Assembly: GCA_008501825.1 (NCBI GenBank)
Contig: QQUA01000025.1
Location: 1-63,799, forward strand
Direction: 5' to 3'
DNA: 63,799 bases
DNA from: Planctomycetota bacterium
GTDB lineage: Bacteria > Planctomycetota > UBA1135
Part shown: positions 33,661 through 43,060 of the stretch, piece after piece
How positions within the stretch are numbered: the first letter of the stretch is position 1
How the letters are laid out: every line of letters starts with the position of its first letter
Notes under the pieces: generated by a model
The model's input: only the letters and a program-made list of their open reading frames with translations
The model's database searches: none
What the model was told of the DNA's origin: nothing
Translations under genes and position numbers: made by a program

Positions 33661-35841
33661 TTAACGTCCAAAGCGGGCCTGATTCAAGGGTTGCCAAGAA
33701 AATTCTGGCCCGGTCCAATGCAGCTCAAGCCCGGAACCGCCCGAAGCATTGAACCATTCCACCCGCAAGGCATGCCATCCGGCTTGCAAACCAACCTGCC
33801 CCTCTTTCTTGGTCATGCCGTGAAGTCCATCATGATCCACGGTCAGGCGCCCGTCCAGGAAAAGGCGGGAGCCATCGTCGCTGGTGCAACGAAATCCGTA
33901 AATGCCGTCCTTAGGAACCATGAGCCAACCTTGATAAATCAAGGCAACGTGTTCGGCTCGAGGAGCTTGCTCGATCGAGATGATCTGCACCGTCTTGCTG
34001 CCTTCAAAAGTTTTGCCCTGGAGTTGATCCAGGGTTTGCATGCCCATTTGAAGCCAGGAAAGCTGCAAGCCCGAATCCGGAGCGCGGATAAAATGGGTAG
34101 CCGGAAGCAAGGAATCTCGAGTGTATCCGGTGAGATCCAAACTCTCGATTCTAGGACTGAGAACTCCGTCCACCTCGGCCACCGCTTGCACGCGGCAACT
34201 TTGGTTCACTTCCACCGGCCCTTGATAAATCGGAGATTTCAACGTCGGCGGGGAACCATCCAAAGTAAAGCGAAGACGAGCGCCAGGATAAGCGCACTCC
34301 ATGAGAACTTCGGTCTTTTCCAAGAAGGCTTCAGCCTCGGCTTGCAAGGCCACGGTCGGCGGTTCGGCGTATAAACCGACCTCGGAAAGAGTCACGGCTA
34401 CCGGAGCTTGCACTTCAATTTGAATGCGCTGAGCGCGAACGTAAGGGCCTCGCCAAAGGCGCCGGGAACCGATGGATTGCCCTTCTGCCAGCACCTTCCA
34501 GCGGCCGTCCTGTTCACAGCGCAAAGTCCAACGCCGAACCCGTTGCCCCAAAGGGAGGTATTCCCGCAAGTCCACTACGTTGAAGATTCGCGGTTCAGGT
34601 AATTCGAGAGTCAATTGGGCCGATACCGACTCCTCGCTCCCTGCCGGATCCGCGGTGGCCCAATAGGTCTTCCGATTTCCATCCAAGACCTGCCGGGGAT
34701 GGAAAGCGTCGTCCTCGCCACGGAATTGGGAAGCGGAAACCTTGGCGTCCTGCGCCAAGTTGCGGTCGAAGGTGGCATCCAAAATCGCCCGCATTCCCTG
34801 CAGGCTGGCCACGTCGGTATCAGGAATCTGCCCGCGACGATCCGGCGGCAGGTTTAAAAGAAAAGAACTTCCATGTCCAATGCTGCCAAACCAAAGATCG
34901 ACCAAGTTTTCGGAGGACCGCACCCGATCGTTTTGCGACTGGTGATAAAACCAACCCGGCCGAATGCTGACGTCCACTTCTCCAGGAATCCAATACTGGC
35001 CGTCTTGATGGCCGTGAAAGCCTTCCTGGTATCGAGTCGTGCCCGGGGCGGCCGCACTTTCCCCCTCTCGAGGCGCGGGAGTGTACGTCGCCCAACAAGG
35101 GTCTCCTGCCAAACCCGATTCATTGCCGATCCAGCGGACGTCCGGGCCGGCATCGCTAAAAATGCAAGCCATCGGCGCCAAGGCCCGGACCAGCGCAATG
35201 GTTTGATCCCAGCCGTAGTAGCTGCCCCGATCGATGACCCGGCGTTCCCGGGCCCCACCGTAATAACCGTCGCCACCATTGGCGCCGTCAAACCAAACTT
35301 CGAAAACCGGACCGTATTCAGTCAATAGTTCCTTCAACTGATTGCGAAAATATTCCACGTATTCCGGCCGCCCATACTCCGGATGATTGCGATCCCAAGG
35401 GGAAAGATAAACCCCGAATTGAAGACCGTAACGATGGCAGGCTTCCGATATTTCACGAACGACGTCCCCTTGACCGTTCTTCCAAGGAGAAGAAGCCACG
35501 TCGTGCTCCGTATATTTCGAATCCCACAAGCAAAAGCCGTCATGGTGTTTGCAGGTCAAAATCAAAGCCTTCATGCCGGCTTCGGCGGCGACTCTAACGA
35601 TCTGGTCGGCGTCGAAATCCAAAGGATGAAAAATATCCGGTGATTCATCACCATAACCCCATTCCTTATCGGTGAAGGTATTGGTGGTGAAATGCAGGAA
35701 GCCGTAAAACTCCAACTCGTGCCAGGCCAACTGCCGCGCCGTAGGAGTCGCCCCATAGGGTTTCGGAGGCTCGACCTGAGCGACCAAAGCAGAGCCGAGG
35801 AAGAACCAAACCAGAAGAAGGAGCCGGGGCGGGGCAAACAC
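33661..35841 (-). CDS. Exported GH29 alpha-L-fucosidase with PA14 domain
   Basis: A 726-residue secreted glycosidase that releases L-fucose from glycans. After the signal peptide (residues 1-21), the GH29 catalytic domain spans about 30-360: FYGFLHFTTNTFTDKEWG, LTCKHHDGFCLW and the nucleophile Asp185 in VFEVWFDGANGG. The middle part holds an F5/8-type discoidin-like region (about 375-510) and a chitobiase-C-like unit (RFTLDGSPPTLKSPIYQGPV). The last ~140 residues form a PA14 domain (GIYGFRCTSDDGSRLFLDGR, GWHALRVEWFNASGGSGLEL). The accessory modules suggest binding to complex polysaccharides. It is divergent from the HEAT triplet. Confidence 0.95.
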   Translation of the reverse strand: MFAPPRLLLLVWFFLGSALVAQVEPPKPYGATPTARQLAWHELEFYGFLHFTTNTFTDKEWGYGDESPDIFHPLDFDADQIVRVAAEAGMKALILTCKHHDGFCLWDSKYTEHDVASSPWKNGQGDVVREISEACHRYGLQFGVYLSPWDRNHPEYGRPEYVEYFRNQLKELLTEYGPVFEVWFDGANGGDGYYGGARERRVIDRGSYYGWDQTIALVRALAPMACIFSDAGPDVRWIGNESGLAGDPCWATYTPAPREGESAAAPGTTRYQEGFHGHQDGQYWIPGEVDVSIRPGWFYHQSQNDRVRSSENLVDLWFGSIGHGSSFLLNLPPDRRGQIPDTDVASLQGMRAILDATFDRNLAQDAKVSASQFRGEDDAFHPRQVLDGNRKTYWATADPAGSEESVSAQLTLELPEPRIFNVVDLREYLPLGQRVRRWTLRCEQDGRWKVLAEGQSIGSRRLWRGPYVRAQRIQIEVQAPVAVTLSEVGLYAEPPTVALQAEAEAFLEKTEVLMECAYPGARLRFTLDGSPPTLKSPIYQGPVEVNQSCRVQAVAEVDGVLSPRIESLDLTGYTRDSLLPATHFIRAPDSGLQLSWLQMGMQTLDQLQGKTFEGSKTVQIISIEQAPRAEHVALIYQGWLMVPKDGIYGFRCTSDDGSRLFLDGRLTVDHDGLHGMTKKEGQVGLQAGWHALRVEWFNASGGSGLELHWTGPEFSWQPLNQARFGR

Positions 35842-36061
35842 CCGCGAATTGTACGCCGATTGCCAAGGAGACCGCTTCGGGTTCGAGGACTACTCCCTTG
35901 GGAGGCTGGGCAGGGCCGAAACCCGCTGACCGGCCGAAAACCGTGCCATAGCGCCCACCAGTTCGGGAACGCACGCCTCGCCCCCCATGGCACCTTGAAT
36001 ACACTGGAACGTGGCTTGCAGGCCCTTTCCTTCGCAGGTGGCCACCCATCTGCTTCACTTC

Positions 36062-38017
36062 ATGATTCAATCGACGCGCTTTTGGATTGCCAATCTTGGA
36101 TTGGTTTTGGGCATCTGCGCCTCGCTGCAGGCCCACGGAGGCCGATTCCGTCCGGCCTCTCCCTCGGGCCCTCCGGCGGCCACCGGAGGCAACCTGCCGG
36201 CTCGACCGGTCACCGGAGCTCGTGGCGGTGCCGGAGCCCCGGTCGCAGCGACGCCCGGCGGCGCCTCGGCCGCGGCCACCGGCCCGGACACCACCGGCTG
36301 GGAATACTGGTGGAACTTCAACGCAGATCCGTATTTGGATCTCCGCCGCAAGGTATTCGAGCCGCGGCCGGAAACCGGAACCAGCGATGCCCTGACCGGC
36401 CTGAAAGAGTCGGCGGTGAAAACCCCGGCGTTTCGGCCGACCAACTATCGCATTGAGCGGGATCTATTGCCCGCTTTGGAAGCCGGCTTAAAGAGCGGCA
36501 AGAAAGACATCGTCACCGGCTCCATGCTGGCCCTGGCCAAGATCGGACACGATCCCGAACGGATGGTGTCCTTATTCCGCCCTTTCTTGAAAGAAGAGTT
36601 GGAGATCGCCGAAACCGCCGCCCTGGCTTGCGGCATCTTGCAAAGTCCGAAAGCTCTCGACACTTTGATCGACTTAGTTCGAGATACCCCGCAAGGCCGG
36701 CGCATGACCGGTAGAGAAATCCAAGTCAACCCGCGAGTGCGTTCTTTCGCCGCTTATGGCCTCGGGCTCATCGGTCATGAGTTGGACAAGGCTCCCTTGA
36801 AAAGCTATTTGCAAAGCATCCTGTGGGACAACCTGACTCGGACCGATCACGCTTCCCAGGACCTGGCGGTTAGCTGCGTGATTGCTTTGGGTTTGCTGAA
36901 ACCGGAAGATCCGAGTGAGCTGGTCACCAAGCTTCTGGCTTTCATGCAAGAAGATTTTCGAGACCATCGAGTTCGCGCCCACGTGCCTACGGCCGTGGCT
37001 CGCTTGCTTCAGTCCGGCCCTTATTGGAAGCCCCGCCAAGACGCCGCCGCTTTGTTCTTGCAACTAATGCAAAGCGTAAAGACCGAAGCGGAGGTTCGGC
37101 AATCTTGCACTCAAGCCTTGGGCATCTTGGTCCCGGGCGGCTCGCCTTTGGCTCGGCGAAGCATAGAAGCCTTGATCACCGCAGCGACCGAAGACAGCGA
37201 TCGCATGGTTCGGCGATATGCCATCATTTCCCTGGCCTATATCAGTGCCGACGGCGGTCCCATGGCTCCGATGGTTCAGGGACGAGCTTTGCCTTTCATG
37301 CTGCGGCAACTGGACCATGCCGCCACCCTGGAACGCCCTTGGTACGGATTGGCACTTGGCCTAACCGTGGCCAGAGGCCGGGTCAAGGGATTCCGGGTTT
37401 GGCCGAACAGCATGGTGAGTTTGGTGAGAGATCGGTTCCGCAACACCAAAGCTCCTATCCAACGGGCGGCCTATGCCATTTCGCTGGCATTGATGCGACA
37501 TGAAGGAAGCGAGGAAATGATCTATCAAGCCATGTTGAAAACCAAGGAACCGGAATTCCGCGGTTACTGCGCCTTGGCATTGGGATTGATGGAAGCCCGC
37601 GAATATCGAAACGAAATCCGAGCCATGATGGCCAAGGCTCGCCGCCAACCTCAATTGCTGTTACGCACCGCCACCGGCCTCGGCTTGATGCAAGATCGGG
37701 ACAGCGTTCCCGCCTTGGTAGCCTTGATCCGACCTGAAAAAGGTGGGCCGACGACTTCCCTGGCTGTTTTGGCCGCCGCCGCCAATGCCTTGGGCTTTAT
37801 TGGCGACGAGCGCAGCCTGGAACCCTTGGCGGAAGTCTTGATCGACGAGAAACAGCAAAAACTGGCCCGAGCCTTTGCCGCCGTAGCCTTAGGCAAAATC
37901 GGCAGCAAAGAAATCCTACCCTGGAACCACAAGATCGCCGCCGACCTGAACTACGCCGCTACGGTCGATACCTTGACCGATCCTTCCAACAGCACCGGAA
38001 TCCTGGACTTGCTATAG
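36062..38017 (+). CDS. Exported HEAT-repeat protein, copy 1 of tandem triplet
   Basis: A 651-residue exported protein. The signal peptide (residues 6-24) ends at a Gly/Pro/Ala-rich disordered stretch to about residue 75, followed by the fixed box WEYWWNFNADPYLDL (80-94). From residue 125 onward the sequence is a solenoid of about ten HEAT-type helical pairs (e.g. SMLALAKIGHDPERMVSLF, RAFAAVALGKIGSKE). It ends with the tail DLNYAATVDTLTDPSNSTGI plus LDLL. HEAT solenoids act as protein-binding scaffolds; export makes a periplasmic or surface scaffold likely. ATG 36062 is preferred; the long frame adds 17 residues without signal character. The next copy starts 21 bp after its stop. Confidence 0.85.
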   Translation: MIQSTRFWIANLGLVLGICASLQAHGGRFRPASPSGPPAATGGNLPARPVTGARGGAGAPVAATPGGASAAATGPDTTGWEYWWNFNADPYLDLRRKVFEPRPETGTSDALTGLKESAVKTPAFRPTNYRIERDLLPALEAGLKSGKKDIVTGSMLALAKIGHDPERMVSLFRPFLKEELEIAETAALACGILQSPKALDTLIDLVRDTPQGRRMTGREIQVNPRVRSFAAYGLGLIGHELDKAPLKSYLQSILWDNLTRTDHASQDLAVSCVIALGLLKPEDPSELVTKLLAFMQEDFRDHRVRAHVPTAVARLLQSGPYWKPRQDAAALFLQLMQSVKTEAEVRQSCTQALGILVPGGSPLARRSIEALITAATEDSDRMVRRYAIISLAYISADGGPMAPMVQGRALPFMLRQLDHAATLERPWYGLALGLTVARGRVKGFRVWPNSMVSLVRDRFRNTKAPIQRAAYAISLALMRHEGSEEMIYQAMLKTKEPEFRGYCALALGLMEAREYRNEIRAMMAKARRQPQLLLRTATGLGLMQDRDSVPALVALIRPEKGGPTTSLAVLAAAANALGFIGDERSLEPLAEVLIDEKQQKLARAFAAVALGKIGSKEILPWNHKIAADLNYAATVDTLTDPSNSTGILDLL

Positions 38018-38038
38018 ACCAAGGATTCACTTCGCCCC

Positions 38039-40048
38039 ATGCTAAGTACGCTTCTGCTTTGTTTCCTGAGCCCGGCCGCAGCGCCTCACGGAGGCAACTA
38101 TCGGCCGCCGCCGCCGCCGATTCGAAACGGCCGCGTAGTTACCGCCGGGCTGACCAACCCGGAGATGCCTGAGGCTCCCACCCCCACGGCGACCACTCCG
38201 GCAAATCCGTCCGCGATCACCCCACCAAGCCCCACGGTGGTGACAGCCCCGCAACCGGGGGCGGCTGCCGGTGCCGCGACCACCGGCGGCGTCCCTTTGG
38301 GTCCGGATACCAGCTCTTGGCATTATTGGTGGGACTTCAACCGTGAACCTTATTTAGATTTGCAGCGATTGCGGTTCGTCGGTCCAACCGGCACCGGCGA
38401 AGCCGATGGCTTACGTGGCCTGTCCGGACAAAGCACCACTCCCCGCGGCACCCGGCCCAGCCCGGAGTTTTTGCGGCGCAGAGTGAAACCTGTTTTGAAA
38501 CAAGCTTTGGCAAGCGGGCAGCGAGATCGGGTTAGCGCCGCCCTTTTAGCCCTGACTCGGCTTGGCTTGGAAAGTGAGGACTTGGTGCAAGCCTTCACGC
38601 CCAAGTTGAAAGAAGAACAGGAAATCGCCGAAACCACGGCTTTGGCCTTGGGCATGTTGGTTTCCCCCCAAGCGATGGGCACCTTGAGCGACCTTGCCAG
38701 AGACACCGCTCGAGGTCGGAAACTCCGCGGTTCGGAGCAGGGCGTAGATTTGCGAACTCGTTGTTTTGCACTCTATGGCTTGGGCTTGATGGCCATGAGT
38801 ACGGAGAAATCCATGGTGCATCACTTCGTCCGCCGAGTGGTCAACGAAGTCCTGGCGGAGCCGAAAGCGGCGAAAGATTTGCACATCGCCGCAGTTTTGG
38901 CCGGCGGCTTCAGTGCCGCCGATCCGGAGGCCCAAAGTCGAGCATGGATGGATCTTATGAAACGAGAAGATCTCGACTTCCTGGTCCGCGCTCACCTTCC
39001 GGGCGCCCTGGCCCGACTGCAGCGGCGGTCTTCCCAGAGTCAGCCAAGCCCAGGATCGCCCCAGATAGAAGAGGAAATCCTGGTTTATCTTCAGCGAGCT
39101 CTGTTGGATCGCCAGGAATTGCCCGAATTCCGTCAATCTTGCGCCCAAGCTCTCGGTCGGATGCTGCATCCAGAACGGCCCGGATGGAATTCCGGAGTGG
39201 CAGCTTTGATCCAAGCCAGCACCGGAGACCGGCAAGTTCAAGTCCGGAATTTCGCCGTCATGGCGCTTGGCAAAATCGCCGGGGCCGCCGGGCCGGATGC
39301 TCCGCTGGTCGGCCAACGAATCCTGCCTCATTTGCTGAACTTGCTGGCCGATGGCTCGACTTTGCAACGGCCCTGGGTGGCCCTGAGCCTCGGCGTCATG
39401 GTCTACGAAAGCCGTGAATTGGGTCACGCCCCCTTTCCGGCCGTGATCGGAGATGCCGTGTTGCGCCGCTTTCGGACCACCGCGGCAACCTTGGAAAGAA
39501 GTGGATTCGCCATCGGCTTGGGCTTGATGGCTCACGAGGCTTCCAAAGAACCGCTGTTGGAAGCTTTGCAGGAAGTTCGGGATCCCCAGTTTCGCGGCTA
39601 CTGCGCCATCGCCTTGGGTTTGATGAAGTCTGGAGAAGCGATTGCGCCATTGCGCACCTTGTTGAGCGAATCCAGACGCTACCCCACCCTGCTTCATCAA
39701 GTCGCCACGGCTTTGAGTTTGCTCCAGGACCGGGATGCGGTTCCCACCTTGATCGACTTGCTGGCTCCCAAGGACGGCGACCGGCCGCCGCTGGCGGTAC
39801 TGGGAGCCGCTGCCGTGGCGGTCGGCCGCATCGGCGACGTCCGGGCCATGGAAACCCTCCTGGCCATTGCCCAAGACCATCGCCAAAGCGAATTGGCTAA
39901 GGCGTTCGCAGTGGTTGCTTTAGGTCGAATCGCCGACCCCCACGAACGGCCCTTGCTCAGCCGTTACGGTGAGGAGTTGAATTACTACATCTTCACCGAC
40001 CTGCTGACCGATCCCAACTTCGCCACCGGCTTGTTGGACATCCTGTAA
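38039..40048 (+). CDS. Exported HEAT-repeat protein, copy 2 of tandem triplet
   Basis: A 669-residue paralogue of copy 1. A short signal peptide (LLLCFLSPAAAP) leads to a Pro-rich linker (YRPPPPPIRNGR, then TPTATTPANPSAITPPSP). The signature box WHYWWDFNREPYLDL lies at 94-108. The rest is an alpha-helical solenoid of HEAT pairs (AALLALTRLGLESEDLVQAF, ALGLMKSGEAIAPLRTLL, AVVALGRIADPHERPL). The tail ELNYYIFTDLLTDPNFATGL plus LDIL matches the other copies. It begins 21 bp after copy 1, so the genes are almost certainly one transcription unit. The function is unknown beyond scaffold-like binding. Confidence 0.85.
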   Translation: MLSTLLLCFLSPAAAPHGGNYRPPPPPIRNGRVVTAGLTNPEMPEAPTPTATTPANPSAITPPSPTVVTAPQPGAAAGAATTGGVPLGPDTSSWHYWWDFNREPYLDLQRLRFVGPTGTGEADGLRGLSGQSTTPRGTRPSPEFLRRRVKPVLKQALASGQRDRVSAALLALTRLGLESEDLVQAFTPKLKEEQEIAETTALALGMLVSPQAMGTLSDLARDTARGRKLRGSEQGVDLRTRCFALYGLGLMAMSTEKSMVHHFVRRVVNEVLAEPKAAKDLHIAAVLAGGFSAADPEAQSRAWMDLMKREDLDFLVRAHLPGALARLQRRSSQSQPSPGSPQIEEEILVYLQRALLDRQELPEFRQSCAQALGRMLHPERPGWNSGVAALIQASTGDRQVQVRNFAVMALGKIAGAAGPDAPLVGQRILPHLLNLLADGSTLQRPWVALSLGVMVYESRELGHAPFPAVIGDAVLRRFRTTAATLERSGFAIGLGLMAHEASKEPLLEALQEVRDPQFRGYCAIALGLMKSGEAIAPLRTLLSESRRYPTLLHQVATALSLLQDRDAVPTLIDLLAPKDGDRPPLAVLGAAAVAVGRIGDVRAMETLLAIAQDHRQSELAKAFAVVALGRIADPHERPLLSRYGEELNYYIFTDLLTDPNFATGLLDIL

Positions 40049-40158
40049 AAAGGACCTGGGCGAATGGGATTGGAGCTGAAGTCCCGTTTCCCTTTCGTAA
40101 CCCTTCTTCCCAGTTGGATCGCCGCTGCATGCGGCACGTGAATTGCCCGCTGAACGTA

Positions 40159-42153
40159 ATGAGTAACAGGCGATTTTGGATTCGGTTGCTGAGCTGCGCT
40201 TTACTCAGCCTGACCTCGCTTCAGGGAATCGAGGCCGCTGCCTTACCTCAGGGTTGCGGTGGCTGGAATCCGCTGCCGAATTGGTTTCCAAAGCAACTCC
40301 AGCCCCGGGAGCCTTTCGTTCAAGGCAATAAACAGCCAGAACCGGCCTCGGCCAACACAGGCGCGCCGGTGGCTCAGAGTCCGGAGGCGGCCCGCCCCAT
40401 GGCGCCTAGAGGGGAAACAGGGGCTTCCCAACAAACCTCCCCGGCAGCCTTGACTCACGCCGCCTGGAGCGACGCCTTGGATTGGGAAACTTGGTGGGAC
40501 CTCCATTCCGAGCCCTATTTGGCTCGCCGCTTTCCGGTGGGCGCCGCGGCGGTTTCTCCTGAAGGAAGCGCTGCCTGGCGCGGTTTCGAGGGGGTGGAAT
40601 CCAATTCAGCCCCAGGAAATCGGCCTCCTGCTTCTTTAAAGGAAGCGTGGTTGGAACAGTTTCGCCGTGGCGTCGAATCGCAGACCAGCTTGATTCAGTT
40701 AGGTGCTCTGGCCGGCTTGGCCCACAGTCGAGCGGGAACGGAGTGGGATGTTTTGCGACCCATCTTGGAAGCCGGCGGCCGGTCGGGAGAAACCGCCCTT
40801 TACACCCTGGCCATGGGCCAGGATCCGATGGCTTTGGATTATCTACTCAAAACCCTGGAGAACCGGGGCGAGCACCAACCCGATCAAGCGCGCCAGCAAA
40901 GCGCCGCCGCTTTGGCCCTGGGCCTGCTCGGACAAGCCAGTGAGAAAAAGGCGGTGCAGGAATGGATCGCTCGACAACTCTGGAATCGGCTCGAAGTAGG
41001 CGGATCGGCCCGGATTCAAAGCGCTTGCTTGTTGGCTTTGGGCGGCTTGCAACCGCTACGCCCGGAACACTGGGCCCAACAAATCCTGCAATGGACGCAA
41101 AACCGCCATCATCCTGCCCAAGTTCGCGGCCATGGCCCCATGGCCATCGCCCGTTTGGCCAGGCAATGCCAGCAGGAAGCCAGCCGCGGAAGGTTTACGC
41201 AAGCCATGCTCCAATGGCTGCAAGAGCGGGAGTCGCCCCGAGATTTACGCTTGGGGGCGGTGCAAGCCCTGGCTTTGATCTCCGACCTACCGGAGGGGCA
41301 ACGCCAAGTGGTGTTGGCCCAACTGCAGGGAGCTTCCTGGAATGCCGCCGATCAGGCGGAACGTGCCTTGGCCTTGATCAGTTTGGGCCGCTTGGCTGCA
41401 TCCTGGGGCCCGACCTCGCCATACGTACAAAGGGACGTCCTTCCGTTTTTGAGTCGGGCGGTGGAAAAAGCCTCGGCTCCCTTGCGGCCATGGGCGGCTT
41501 TGAGTCTGGGAATCCTCGGCCGAGGTGACGATCCCCGGCAGGTCGTGGGATTACCCACTTCAGTGGCCCGGAAACTCCTTCATGCTTTCGAAAACAGTCG
41601 CTCCGATAGCGAGAGCCGGGCCCTGGCCTTGGCTTTGGGATTAGCCGGTTTCCGGGAAGCGGAAGATGCACTTTGGCAAGCCTGGGAAGAAGTTCCTTCG
41701 CCGCGGACTCGAGTCTTTTTGTCCGTGTCCTTGGGCTTGTTGCAAACTCAAAAGAATCACTCGCGCTTGCTGCAAGCTTTGCAAACCGGCAAACAACAAG
41801 AGCAAATCTATTCCCTGGCTTTGGCTTTGGCTCACTTGGGAGAAATTGAAGGGCAGAATCTTCTCTGGCAAAGAGCCCAGGATCCGAAAGAGAGCCTGAC
41901 CGTGCGCCTGAGCTGCCTGTTCACTTTGGGTGAATTGGGGAATCCTAAGGTGTTCCGGCCGATGCTGAAGTTGGGAGAAGAGCAGAAGCTTGGAATTTTG
42001 CTGGAATCCGCTCGTTTAGTCAGCCTCGGACGCCTGTGGGATCCCGGTCCTTGGAGCGTGGATCATTTAGCCGGGTCGGACTGGAATTATTTGGCCCCAC
42101 TTACCACGCTTTGGGATCCTTCCGGAAACAGCGGCTTATTGGATCTACTGTAA
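40159..42153 (+). CDS. Exported HEAT-repeat protein, copy 3 of tandem triplet
   Basis: A 664-residue paralogue, the most divergent of the three. The signal peptide spans residues 6-26. The signature box is reduced to DWETWWDLHSEPYLARR (108-124), keeping WW-D/N and EPYL. HEAT pairs follow (QLGALAGLAHSRAGTEWDVL, ALALGLLGQASEKKAVQEWI, LALALAHLGEIEGQNLLW). The tail DWNYLAPLTTLWDPSGNSGL plus LDLL keeps the pattern of an N-Y residue pair followed by T-L-x-D-P and G-L-L-D-L-L. ATG 40159 gives the cleanest signal peptide; upstream ATGs add 15 residues. The 110-bp gap to copy 2 may hold a promoter. Its divergence suggests specialisation after duplication. Confidence 0.82.
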   Translation: MSNRRFWIRLLSCALLSLTSLQGIEAAALPQGCGGWNPLPNWFPKQLQPREPFVQGNKQPEPASANTGAPVAQSPEAARPMAPRGETGASQQTSPAALTHAAWSDALDWETWWDLHSEPYLARRFPVGAAAVSPEGSAAWRGFEGVESNSAPGNRPPASLKEAWLEQFRRGVESQTSLIQLGALAGLAHSRAGTEWDVLRPILEAGGRSGETALYTLAMGQDPMALDYLLKTLENRGEHQPDQARQQSAAALALGLLGQASEKKAVQEWIARQLWNRLEVGGSARIQSACLLALGGLQPLRPEHWAQQILQWTQNRHHPAQVRGHGPMAIARLARQCQQEASRGRFTQAMLQWLQERESPRDLRLGAVQALALISDLPEGQRQVVLAQLQGASWNAADQAERALALISLGRLAASWGPTSPYVQRDVLPFLSRAVEKASAPLRPWAALSLGILGRGDDPRQVVGLPTSVARKLLHAFENSRSDSESRALALALGLAGFREAEDALWQAWEEVPSPRTRVFLSVSLGLLQTQKNHSRLLQALQTGKQQEQIYSLALALAHLGEIEGQNLLWQRAQDPKESLTVRLSCLFTLGELGNPKVFRPMLKLGEEQKLGILLESARLVSLGRLWDPGPWSVDHLAGSDWNYLAPLTTLWDPSGNSGLLDLL

Positions 42154-42315
42154 TGCAGGAATCTCCGCTGGTTTTGTCGCTGCCTTAAGCCATCCTCGAT
42201 GCGTTCTTCGAATCGGCTTCGAGAAGTTAGGATGGAAGCGCTGCGAAAGTCCTTTTGCGGCTTTCAAAGCGTCTTTACCCCCTCTCTCCAACCTTTCAAC
42301 CCACGGAGACCCCTC

Positions 42316-42897
42316 ATGATCGGCAGAACTTTACTTGCTTTCGCTTGCCTTGCGCCTTTGGCGATCGCCCAGACCCCGGTGTCGGGCAAATTGATTCCGG
42401 TTGGCGGTCCGACCATTTGCCAACAAGGCGAAACTCACCTTCTGGAGTGCGTTCCGGGTTTGTACCTGAAAAGCAGTTCGATCGATTTGACTCGTTGGGA
42501 AAACCAAATCGTTTCCATTACCGGCAATGAAATCGGAGTCACTTGTCGGGTCTGGGACGTAACCAGCATCCAGGCGGCAAACGTGACTTTGGAGTGGTCC
42601 GGTAATCCCGTTTTGGGAGGGTCCATTCAATTCGACCTTTGTTTGCCGAACGTAGGCGGCAGTTATCAATTGTTCGCCGCCAAAGATTACGGTTTTTCTC
42701 CTCAGCCTCCCATGGGAACCTACTTGTTGGGTAGCCCGACCTTGCTGGTGGCCAGTGGCAATGCCATGCCCTGCGACAGCTTCGCTCGAACCATCCCGAA
42801 CAATCCCGCGTTTCAAGGCCAGCGGGTCTACTTGCAGGCTTTGGGCACTCACATGATGGCGGAGTACTCCAACGCGGTCTGCTTTACCATTCAGTAA
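42316..42897 (+). CDS. Small exported protein of unknown function
   Basis: A 193-residue exported protein with a signal peptide at residues 1-19 (LAFACLAPLAIAQ, cleavage near AIAQ-T). The mature part contains six cysteines (CQQGETHLLEC, GVTCRVWDV, FDLCLPN, MPCDSFA, AVCFTIQ), suggesting disulfides, and a predicted beta-sandwich with GNPVLGGSIQFDLCLP, which resembles C-terminal beta domains of planctomycete exported proteins. I do not recognise a family. ATG 42316 gives the clean signal peptide; the longer frame does not. An inverted repeat at 42913 may terminate it. Confidence 0.65.
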   Translation: MIGRTLLAFACLAPLAIAQTPVSGKLIPVGGPTICQQGETHLLECVPGLYLKSSSIDLTRWENQIVSITGNEIGVTCRVWDVTSIQAANVTLEWSGNPVLGGSIQFDLCLPNVGGSYQLFAAKDYGFSPQPPMGTYLLGSPTLLVASGNAMPCDSFARTIPNNPAFQGQRVYLQALGTHMMAEYSNAVCFTIQ

Positions 42898-42912
42898 GCA
42901 GATTCCAATCAA

Positions 42913-42944
42913 GAGCATCCCGTTCCGCTGAGGACGGGATGCTC
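42913..42944 (+). terminator. Probable terminator hairpin
   Basis: A perfect 11-bp stem, gagcatcccgt (42913-42923) / acgggatgctc (42934-42944), has a 10-base loop. It is followed by a pyrimidine-rich stretch (ctctaat) rather than a strong T-run, so termination is likely but not certain. Confidence 0.6.
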
Positions 42945-43060
42945 CTCTAATATGCACTCAATTCCGGGCGAAATTAAACCGATATATCCACGATGCCCCC
43001 GAGGCTGGAGATGAATTCCTTCCGGGCCGGCGCAGCCCGAACTAAAGCTCATAGGGCTAA

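Noticed and set aside
38546..39886. 446-codon antisense frame inside HEAT copy 2
   Set aside because: It is Gln/His-rich low-complexity sequence, typical of the antisense of Leu/Ala-rich repeats; the sense frame has signal peptide and repeats.
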